A stretch of DNA of 64,000 nucleotides from Strix aluco (lineage: Eukaryota; Chordata; Aves; Strigiformes; Strigidae). Shown piece by piece: positions 57,210-64,000 of the stretch (positions within the stretch are counted from its first letter, which is position 1; every line of letters starts with the position of its first letter). The translations under genes and the position numbers were made by a program. The notes beneath the pieces were generated by a model that made no database searches, was not told where the DNA came from, and saw nothing but the letters and a program-made list of their open reading frames with translations. Location: positions 606,501-670,500 of the forward strand of contig NC_133971.1 of the NCBI RefSeq assembly GCF_031877795.1, read 5' to 3'.

Positions 57210-57370
57210 AGACTGGGAGCCCAGGGAGTCGCAACGGTTCTGTGATCCCCTTGGGTTAAATAACAATGTTAAATGGGCAGTTGAAATGTTTTACTTGGGG
57301 TAGGAAGAGCTTAAACTTGGGAAAGGATCATAAGCGATGTGGTCTCTTATTGATAGATCTATAAGAAAGA
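57210..57370 (-). repeat. Right arm of large imperfect inverted repeat
   Basis: This is the reverse complement of the 56,593-56,770 arm, with about 440 bp between the arms. It lies about 150 bp upstream of the first recognisable exon of the ERAP-like pseudogene and is continued by a polypurine tract. Confidence 0.85.
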
Positions 57371-57402
57371 AAAGAAAGAAAGGAAAGAAGAGGAAGGGAG
57401 AA
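57363..57402 (+). repeat. (GAAA)n-type polypurine tract
   Basis: Tandem GAAA/GGAA units border the right inverted-repeat arm and mirror the polypyrimidine tract beside the left arm. Confidence 0.85.
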
Positions 57403-57515
57403 AGTCTTTAAAGGTGGTACCTTCAGAAGGTGGCATCTTTAAACTGAGAAGAAATGCAACAACAGTTGCTGCCACAGTCCTCACAGGCAGGCAGTGGGCT
57501 GCGCTGGGTTTCTAG

Positions 57516-57648
57516 GGGAAGTCTGTGAACGTGACTCCCTAGCTGTTGAGGACTGTTTTGATACCACTGTGGAGGTGAGTGCTTACCTCGTGGCCTTTCT
57601 CATTTCAGATTTTAAATCCATCAGCAAAAGAACCACTCACCAGTTAAG
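57516..57648 (+). pseudogene. ERAP-like remnant exon 1
   Basis: It reads KSVNVT in one frame, then VEDCFDTTVEVSAYLVAFLI and SDFKSISK in another, so a frameshift lies near 57,538. It aligns with VKSVTVAEG / EDHFDVTVKMSTYLVAFIIS of ERAP1. The acceptor AG is at 57,514 and the GTAACT donor at 57,649. Confidence 0.85.
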
Positions 57649-58226
57649 GTAACTGTCTCATTTTCTAAGAGCTTCTTTGTAAGTCTGTGTGAATACATAA
57701 TGGTTTACTTTTCAGTTAAAGCACTGGATTTCTGTATCTTGACATTTTGCAGGAATGAAAGAAGGAAATTTGGTTTGTAATTGGATGATTAGTTTACATT
57801 CTGAGCTTTATTAGTTTCAAAAGTTTTGGAAATGGGCTTGCTTTTTGTATAATTATATCCATTGGTACTATAGTTGTTTTCATGTAAGATTATATTTAAC
57901 TGCATATATATATATATAAAAATTAAAGGCAAATGAAATAGAATTTTCGTGGAGAATCAGCACTACAATAAAGCTGTGTCAGTTGAACGACTCTAACACG
58001 GTGCGGGTGGAAGCTGTAGAAGTCTTTGTAGGGGCTTGGCGGTTCTGCTGCATAGGTTTTAAAACTTGTATTCCTAATTCAGATCGTGTTTTTCGGCAAA
58101 TGTTTCGGTAACTCACGTATGTGAAGTGTTAGGTGTGTGCTCTGGTGTCCCTTTCCATGGTCACTCAAGAACAACCTCCGCAAGCTTTTGGGGCTGTGTT
58201 GAAGCACTGCCTGCTGCTCCGCTGAG

Positions 58227-58342
58227 GATTTCGCTGTGCACAGACAGGATCAACCAAGCTGATCACGCGTTGGATGTGGCAGCGAAACTTTTAGATTTCT
58301 AGGAAGATTATTTCAGCACTCCGTATCCTTCACCTAAACAAG
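58227..58342 (+). pseudogene. ERAP-like remnant exon 2 with premature TAG
   Basis: It encodes RINQADHALDVAAKLLDF, then a TAG at 58,300-58,302 where ERAP1 has tyrosine, then EDYFSTPYPSPKQ. It ends at a perfect GTAAGT donor. About two codons are missing near its start. Confidence 0.92.
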
Positions 58343-58690
58343 GTAAGTGTTAAATAACTGAACTTATTTGAGGCCTTATTAAGCATAGAGCGCACAAAAT
58401 CGGTGATTTAGAGTATTAAGAGAGGGCCAAGTGTGGTTCATGGGCTTTTAAACCGGCTGCTTCAGAGAACTCAAGGACAGATTGAAAAGCTCCACTGGAA
58501 ACTGAAAACCCTGGTCTTCTCTGTAGAGCTTTTTTTTAGAGTGTGTTTTTGCAATTACAGTTAAGAGAGCCCTTAGAAGGGTGTGTGATACGTCTGCCGG
58601 TGTGGGACCAGTCATGAAGTGGGATGAGTGGGTGAGCAAGTTCTTTGTTGAGTAAAATGATACAAGTGCTATTTTATTGTTTTCTTCTAG

Positions 58691-58787
58691 ATTTAGCAGC
58701 TCTTCCCGATTTTCAGTCTGGTGCTGGGGACTGACTGACCACATACTGGGAATCTCTGTTGTTGCATGACCCTGAAAAGCCCCCAGC
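58691..58787 (+). pseudogene. ERAP-like remnant exon 3, GAMEN motif lost
   Basis: It begins DLAALPDFQSGA, but the ATGGAAAAC that should encode the rest of GAMEN is gone, and a CTGA duplication gives an in-frame TGA (58,732-58,734). LTTYWESLLLHDPEK follows. Its donor is replaced by a 17-T run (58,788-58,804). Confidence 0.92.
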
Positions 58788-58901
58788 TTTTTTTTTTTTT
58801 TTTTACTATAAATGCAGTTTCATACAGGTGAGTAGCAGCTTTTATGATAAATTGCGTATGTAATTTCAGAACCGTTTTTTTTTTCCCCCTTTTTCCCCCA
58901 G

Positions 58902-59015
58902 TGGTTTGGCAGCGGCGTTACCATGGACTGGTGGAATGATCGGTGGTTAAATGAAGGGTTTGCAGAGTTTATGGAGTTCATGTCAGTCAGCGTTACCCAT
59001 CCAGAACCAAGAGTC
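58902..59015 (+). pseudogene. ERAP-like remnant exon 4 (intact)
   Basis: The 38 open codons encode [20 protein letters not shown] and then [13 protein letters not shown]. They include the third zinc ligand (Glu in NEGFAEF). The acceptor is cccccag and the donor GTAAGC. Confidence 0.95.
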
Positions 59016-59561
59016 GTAAGCAGCAGCTACTGTATTTTGATTTTATAACTGCCTTCTAAATCCACTAATTAGCAAGGATAAAGATAAGGCAGATTTGTGC
59101 TGTGAACCACTTTTAAATTTCTGTTTGAGAGGATTATCTGATGTTAACTCTGAAGGGGAGTAATGTTGATTTAACTATATGTAAATATTTTTCAGGAACT
59201 TATAATGGAACTTAATTATTGCAGTGAAAGTCTATTCTTTTTTTAAAGGCATTTAGACTTCCAGAAATGTAAAGAAATTATTTTATCTTATTTCATCAAA
59301 TAGGGTCAGACTTGAAAACACTAAAATCCTTCCATGAGCTTTAGCAGAGGTCTGATATATGAAATTTTTTACCAGAGTGAGACAAATAATGCATCTGGGA
59401 AGAATTTTGCCATAGCACTACAGTGGCATGCCAATGGGGAAATACAGCATTTTAATTCTTTAAAAAAATGTGTTATGGTTACTGACTACTCTGTCATCAA
59501 ACCGTTGGGATTTGCAGGTGTCTTTTTGGAGTTATTTTTAAGTCTCACTAGCTCGACTATT

Positions 59562-59651
59562 TAGAATCATAGAACCACAGAGTCGCAGGGCGGTTTGGGT
59601 TGGAAGGAACCTTTCAAAGCCATCTAGTCAGGAGCATCCTCAAGTAGGTCC
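59562..59651 (-). mobile_element. CR1 3' terminal fragment
   Basis: The segment reads 'tagaatcatagaaccacaga' and 'ggtttgggttggaaggaacc' followed by 'catctagtcaggagcatcct'. It is an antisense CR1 3' end inside an intron of the pseudogene. Confidence 0.9.
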
Positions 59652-59861
59652 ACTATTTAACTTAATTTAGAATATCAGAACTCATTCGGCTGTCTATTAC
59701 TGTTTTGGGGGTTGTTATGCTCTGCAGTAAAAAGAAAGATAGGGTTTGCTTTCTTGGTGTGATTTAAAGATCGTGTGGAATGGACTGAAAAGTGAATGAA
59801 TAGGGATTCCGTGGTCACTGAGCAAAATTTAGTAGTAATATTTGGGTTTGCCTCCTGTCAG

Positions 59862-59993
59862 GAAGACTATTTCTTAAGGAGATGTTTTGATTCCATGGCA
59901 GTGGACACGTTAAATTCATCACATCCTGTATCTACTCCTGTGGAAGATCCAGCTCAAATTTTAGAAAAGTTTAATAACGTTTCTCACGAGAAG
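59862..59993 (+). pseudogene. ERAP-like remnant exon 5 (intact)
   Basis: The 44 open codons include DTLNSSHPVSTPVEDPAQIL, nearly identical to ERAP1. The acceptor is tgtcag and the donor GTAAAA. Confidence 0.95.
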
Positions 59994-60505
59994 GTAAAAC
60001 ACGTGACTGCTGCTGCTTTCAGTTGTACTGCTTGTACTATACAATTGTGCTTTACTGATTTCACCCCTACACCTGAAGTTCCTGACATGTTGTTCATGGT
60101 TTTGTTACTTTTGTGCCCAAAACACCAAAACAACGGCAGTTGCCTTTTCCATTTCTAAAATGAGGAAGCCTTTGCTTCTTCTACCTGTTCTGTATCAATT
60201 TAGTCTTAAGCCATTTTGGGGGCTTCTTAACCCAAGGACTGTCTTTCACAGGGGGTTTAGATGGTGCTGGCTCGTACAGTAATCAAAAAAATAATAACAT
60301 CACTTACTTAATCATGATATTTTTAAGAGTAAAGATCACAAAAAACCAAAGTACTGTTTCAATATACATAAAACAGGATTTTTTTTTTAAATCAGAAACA
60401 CAGAAGTGAACTGCTATGTAGATTAGTGGCATGAAATTTTTCTGACACACGTATCTTGCCAGCTAAGGAGTAGTTTTGTGAAGTCTTTGTTGCTCTTTTT
60501 TTCAG

Positions 60506-60637
60506 GGATCTCGTATATCAGATATGTGGAGGGACTACCTGACTGCTGACGTGTTTGAAGCTGGGCTTGTCCAGGACCTGCAGAAATACAGCTCTCAGGA
60601 TACAAAAAATGAAGATCTGTGGAACAGCATGACAAAG
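60506..60637 (+). pseudogene. ERAP-like remnant exon 6, GC donor
   Basis: The 44 open codons include LTADVFEAGLVQDLQKYSSQ and DTKNEDLWNSM. The normally conserved GACILNML start reads GSRISDMW, which suggests relaxed constraint. The donor is AAG|GCAAGT, a GC-AG type site. Confidence 0.93.
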
Positions 60638-60782
60638 GCAAGTATTCCTTATTCTATTTTTTCCAGATTTTGCAACTTCTCATAAACAATTACTGAAACT
60701 CATAATCTGTTACTGAAGGCTGTGACCAGTACTTATGATTAGGACATCAAAGAGAGAGGACAAAAACATTTTTTCCTTTCAG

Positions 60783-60848
60783 ATTTGCCCTACAGTAGGT
60801 ACTGACAAAAAAGAACTTTTGCAGAAGGCACCATCACCTCCAAATGCA
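60783..60848 (+). pseudogene. ERAP-like remnant exon 7 (short, end uncertain)
   Basis: After a strong acceptor (tttcctttcag) it reads ICPTVGTDKKELLQK, matching the ICPTDGVKGMDG start of the ERAP1 exon. A possible donor is GTAAAC at 60,849. Otherwise the frame stops at 60,879-60,881. Confidence 0.7.
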
Positions 60849-60881
60849 GTAAACATCAGTTTTTTCACCCGTCAGGATTGA

Positions 60882-62397
60882 GGCGTTTGTCATGTACCTG
60901 TGCCCTCTCACGTTGCTCTTCCCTGCTTTGATGCGTGCCCCTGCCAGGCGCATTCTTTGCCACTTGAGCACGGTTCTAGGGAGAGCGTAAGGTTCTCCAC
61001 TTCCACTGGAAATCTTGTTTTTTCTGAGATTGGACAGAAATCCTACTCCTGTGCCCAGGGCTGTCTGAAAACAGCAGTACTTCAAGAGATGCCATTAAAT
61101 ATATTAAAATCTCCACAAGAAAACCAGCTGATACCTGCGTGGAGCTGACGAACAGCCAGCAGCCTGTGCGCTGCTCTTGCCTGCCCGTGTCGCTGCCGTT
61201 ACGCTCCCACCTTCCTCCTCTTTTTCTCCCTTGCTGCCGACCAGCACTGGATTAAAGGAGAGACTTGACGGGAGGACTTCGACACCGCAGAAAGGTTTTC
61301 CGTGGTGACCGTCTGCCTGCAGCGGGAGCACTGCGTGCTGGGAGCGGGTTCTCCTTCATCCCCAGGGTGAACACAGTGGGGAAATCTCAGCGCACAGACC
61401 AAAATACTGACCAAAATACTCCCCTGTGGCAAACTGTGACATACACGGAGACCTTTTGCAGAACACTCACTGAGCTCTCTGGGTGCGAGTCCTTCCCAGT
61501 GTAGCTGTAGTACTCGCCAGCAGTGGTGGACCCAGAGTGCCAGTAGCTGCAGAGCTGCTTCCAACCCCAAATCCTACGATTTTATGATAAGGCTTTACAG
61601 GGTTAATACGGTCGGGGTAAGTGTCTGCACCTTTTTAATTTCTGTCTTTTGGTGTCAGGAGTCAACGCGCTCAGAATATACTGTACCACATGAGGACAGA
61701 ACACAATGAAACAGCTAGTCACACGTCTTATCTCTGCTCGACAGGCACTTCTTGATTTACCTTTGTAGTTACTTGGATTATAGGTACATACGCTCTACAT
61801 TTCTTACAAAAATTTGAGGTTTCCTGCTTTTAAGAGAGCTGAGCACCACGGAGGTTTCCAGGCATTAGCTTCAAACCCTGCATTCGGGGCACCTGGTTTC
61901 TGCCACTGGTGCGGTGGCAGCATGGGACACCGATTTAGCTGTGTTCAGATATCACCGGAGACATGTTTTAGCTGTTTTGTAACATTTTTATTTATTCTTC
62001 GCATTGCTCTGCTGTTTGGACACCTCAGTCATGAGCAGCACTTGCTGGCCCACATTTTGCACCAAGACAGTGTAGAACAAACACCCTTCTCACAGGGGGA
62101 GGAGAAAGGTTCATATTAATGTGGAAATTTTGAGTAGGAGCAAAACGTAGCCTTGTTTTTATCCTTTTTACTCAGGGTACGGGTCTGCCAAGGAACTGTA
62201 ATTGTGAAAATAATAGAAATGGGGACGATGGAAGCAGCCAGGGAGCAGTTGGAAGTAACCCAGCAAAAATGATGTGTCAGGATATTCAGAAATGTGAACT
62301 CTCAACCGCAGAACCAGTTCAAGGTTGTAAGGGAACAGTAATTTATCAGCTTTATCTACCGGTCCAAACAGCTTCCATTTCTGTTATTAGTTCTTAG
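60882..62397. other. Pseudogene interval lacking middle exons
   Basis: This 1.5 kb should hold about eight exons of an ERAP gene but shows none. It contains a GC-rich stretch (61,140-61,360), the CR1 tail at 61,530 and an open stretch at 62,170-62,393 after an acceptor-like tttactcag. That open stretch has no match I recognise. Confidence 0.55.
61530..61592 (+). mobile_element. CR1 3' terminal fragment, diverged
   Basis: The segment ends 'gagctgcttccaaccccaaa' and 'tcctacgattttatgat', a degenerate sense-strand CR1 terminus with its terminal repeat. The upstream boundary is not clear. It lies in the stretch where the middle ERAP exons are missing. Confidence 0.7.
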
Positions 62398-62535
62398 GTT
62401 AATGGATCAAGGTCTGCGTGGTGACATCGTAACTCAGGATCTTCCATATGTTACTGTGCTTGTTGCCAAAAATCTGTCTCACTCTCGTCTAGCTTGGATG
62501 TTTTTAAAAGAAAATTGGGAGAAAGTTGCAGGAGA
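62398..62535 (+). pseudogene. ERAP-like remnant exon 8 (intact)
   Basis: The 45 open codons encode LMDQGLRGDIVTQDLPYVTV and then SRLAWMFLKENWEKV. They align with the C-terminal helical domain block LAWQFLRKNWNKLV. The exon has an AG acceptor, an A|GTAAGG donor, and the expected phases. Confidence 0.9.
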
Positions 62536-62644
62536 GTAAGGAAAATCAGTTGTTTTACTGCTCTCTCTACGCAATTGTATTTTCAAACTCTACTTTCTAC
62601 AAGACCAGCCGTTTTCTGAGTGTTGGTGATATGTTTTTTGCCAG

Positions 62645-62726
62645 ATTGGAACTCTGTTTGAATTCTGTAGCAGGCACTGTCACTGGGGTGACAGGTCGGC
62701 ACACGACAAGGTCACAGCTCACACAG
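62645..62726 (+). pseudogene. ERAP-like remnant exon 9 (intact frame)
   Basis: The 27 codons, with no gap, align to the ELGSSSIAHMVMGTTNQFST exon of ERAP1. Here they read ELCLNSVAGTVTGVTGRHTT and RSQLTQ. The acceptor is ttgccag and the donor GTAAAG. Confidence 0.82.
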
Positions 62727-63798
62727 GTAAAGCCGACTGGGTTCTGGTTTTGAAAAACAGTCATGGTAAAACTGAAATTAAAGTCTGGATTAAATCCTAA
62801 CACGGTAAAAGCATGACCAGTTATGGACCATCCGGGTCAGGGCCTCCTTCTCCTCAAAAAAAGATCACTGTGGTGATGAGTTCGGTTACGGATGGGGAAG
62901 CATTAAGCCAGTGGCACAGAGAAAGTTGTCCTTTGTTTGAGCAGAGGGCTTGGATGTGGAGTATGAACCTTCACCTGCCAAACTGTTCATGGTTTACCTG
63001 CCTCTATTAATATCTTCTACCCGTTCTGGAAGGTAGTGAGGAAGAAAAAATAAAATAGGTCTTTTCACTGAGCAGACGGAAGGAAAACGATGAAGGAAGT
63101 GAGACTGCACCACTGTTCTACATCTATTCTGGGGGAAATTCTCTGTGTGAATCATTTTGTCTGTTTACTCCAAAACCTCTGTCGGCGGTAAAAAACCCAG
63201 AGTGGTCCATGTGCAGATTTAGTGGCACCCTCAACAATTTCTTTCCAGAAGCTTTTGTTGCCACTTTAAGCAACTTTTTGTTCTTTAGGGCAAAACACAG
63301 CCACAAGTAATGCAACGTACTGAATATAAAATAAGGGTCTAGGGAGCAGTGCATTGCTCTGGCTTAGTTCTTAGTCTTCAGTTTAAATCTGAGCAGGCTC
63401 TCGCAGCGCCGGGTCTCTGTAAGGCCGAGAGAGAAAATCCAGCAACTCCCTTGTCTCCTGTTTGTGTCTTTCTTGCACTTTGTACAAGTATTTGCATCTC
63501 GTGTTGGGCTTGTCCAGGTAAACCGTGGGAAAGCCGCTGTGTCTTTGGAAAGTATCCGTCAACACCCAGCTCAAGGCTGAGGTGGTGTTAAGCTTCCACG
63601 ATGAGCCCTGTGATTAGTAACACCTCCTTTAACAAAAAAAAAAAAAGTTAAAAAACACCCCTGAGGAAGGCAGCTTGCAGCAGCGCAGGGAATGCAGTGA
63701 ATTTACAGAGCAGGAGCAGCCTCCAGGTTCCCAGTGGCTGCGTTCCCAAGCGCGTCAGGGACGACACCAGCGGCTTCTTTCACATTTTTTGTCAACGG

Positions 63799-63936
63799 GT
63801 GAAAGAATCCATCAGTTCTCTGGAGGAAAAAAGCACACGGCTGTGCTGTGTCCAGTGACCTATTGACGACAATATGCAACGGATGGGTGGAAATGTTGAG
63901 AAAGTCGAAACACGGCTGCGAAACAACCATCTGTAA
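63799..63936 (+). pseudogene. ERAP-like remnant exon 10, acceptor and frame lost
   Basis: It reads VKESISSLEEKSTRLCCVQ, a TGA at 63,856, then NMQRMGGNVEKVETRLRNNH and the terminal TAA. It aligns with the last exon of the family (VKGFFSSLKENGSQLRCVQQ...). The two bases before it are GG instead of AG. Confidence 0.88.
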
Positions 63937-64000
63937 ATGAAGGCAGCTTGCTCGTATTTGTTGGAAATAGCACTGAAAAGCTGTGAAAATTCAGGGCTGG

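Larger units (their letters stand above)
57516..63936 (+). pseudogene. ERAP1-like M1 aminopeptidase, unprocessed pseudogene
   Basis: ERAP1/ERAP2/LNPEP are zinc aminopeptidases that trim peptides in the ER or endosomes. Ten exon remnants with intron-like spacing follow the exon order of ERAP1, so this is a DNA-level duplicate and not a retrocopy. It begins at about the middle of the N-terminal half (VKSVTV... region) and reaches the natural C-terminus. Lesions: a frameshift in remnant 1; TAG in remnant 2 (58,300-58,302); loss of the GAMEN motif plus TGA in remnant 3; no recognisable exon for the HEXXH zinc site; about 300 residues of middle exons missing between 60,880 and 62,397; TGA in remnant 10 (63,856-63,858); and its acceptor AG changed to GG. 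Remnants 4, 5, 6, 8 and 9 are fully open with usable splice sites. It cannot encode an active peptidase. Best similarity is to ERAP1, though remnants 8-10 also resemble ERAP2/LNPEP. Confidence 0.9.

Overview
The window is a stretch of bird genome. It contains many copies of the avian CR1 non-LTR retrotransposon on both strands, at least one LTR of a common avian ERVL-like family, and one complete vertebrate gene with ordinary GT-AG introns. That gene is MELK (maternal embryonic leucine zipper kinase). MELK and the ERAP/LNPEP aminopeptidase family lie in human chromosome 9 and chromosome 5 blocks that birds carry on the Z. Z linkage is therefore likely, but it is an inference from memory of synteny and not something the sequence shows.

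Layout. Bases 1-31,600 hold no gene that I can support. This stretch lies beyond the 3' end of MELK, where mammals have the long MELK-PAX5 intergenic interval. It contains a CR1 body with ORF1 and reverse-transcriptase remnants (about 8.6-11.5 kb), further CR1 3' fragments (18.4, 19.8, 21.3 and 27.4 kb), an old LTR fragment (3.35 kb), a solo LTR (28.05 kb), and several AT-rich, homeodomain-site-rich blocks that look like conserved enhancers. Bases 31,635-53,610 are MELK on the minus strand: 17 coding exons plus a non-coding first exon. Together they encode 656 residues with an intact kinase domain and C-terminal KA1 domain. All exon phases agree and no exon has an internal stop. Its introns carry a CR1 on each strand. 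Bases 53,200-54,100 form a CpG-island promoter with CDE/CHR-like, ETS, YY1 and E2F motifs, as expected for a DREAM-controlled mitotic gene.

Bases 54,200-57,500 are GC-rich, repeat-laden sequence with pentamer and hexamer microsatellites, a possible LTR, and a large imperfect inverted repeat. Bases 57,516-63,936 on the plus strand hold a previously unobvious feature: an unprocessed, partly deleted pseudogene of an ERAP1-like M1 aminopeptidase. Ten exon remnants can be aligned in order. Several are still perfectly open with good splice sites. However, the GAMEN motif is deleted, the HEXXH exon cannot be recognised, there are several stops and a frameshift, the last acceptor is destroyed and the middle exons are missing. 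Its 5' edge sits close to the inverted repeat.

The main points for follow-up are the ERAP-like pseudogene next to the MELK promoter, the inverted repeat at its edge, a candidate intronic polyadenylation site that would give a MELK without its KA1 domain, and two ~97% identical CR1 copies flanking the 3' part of MELK.
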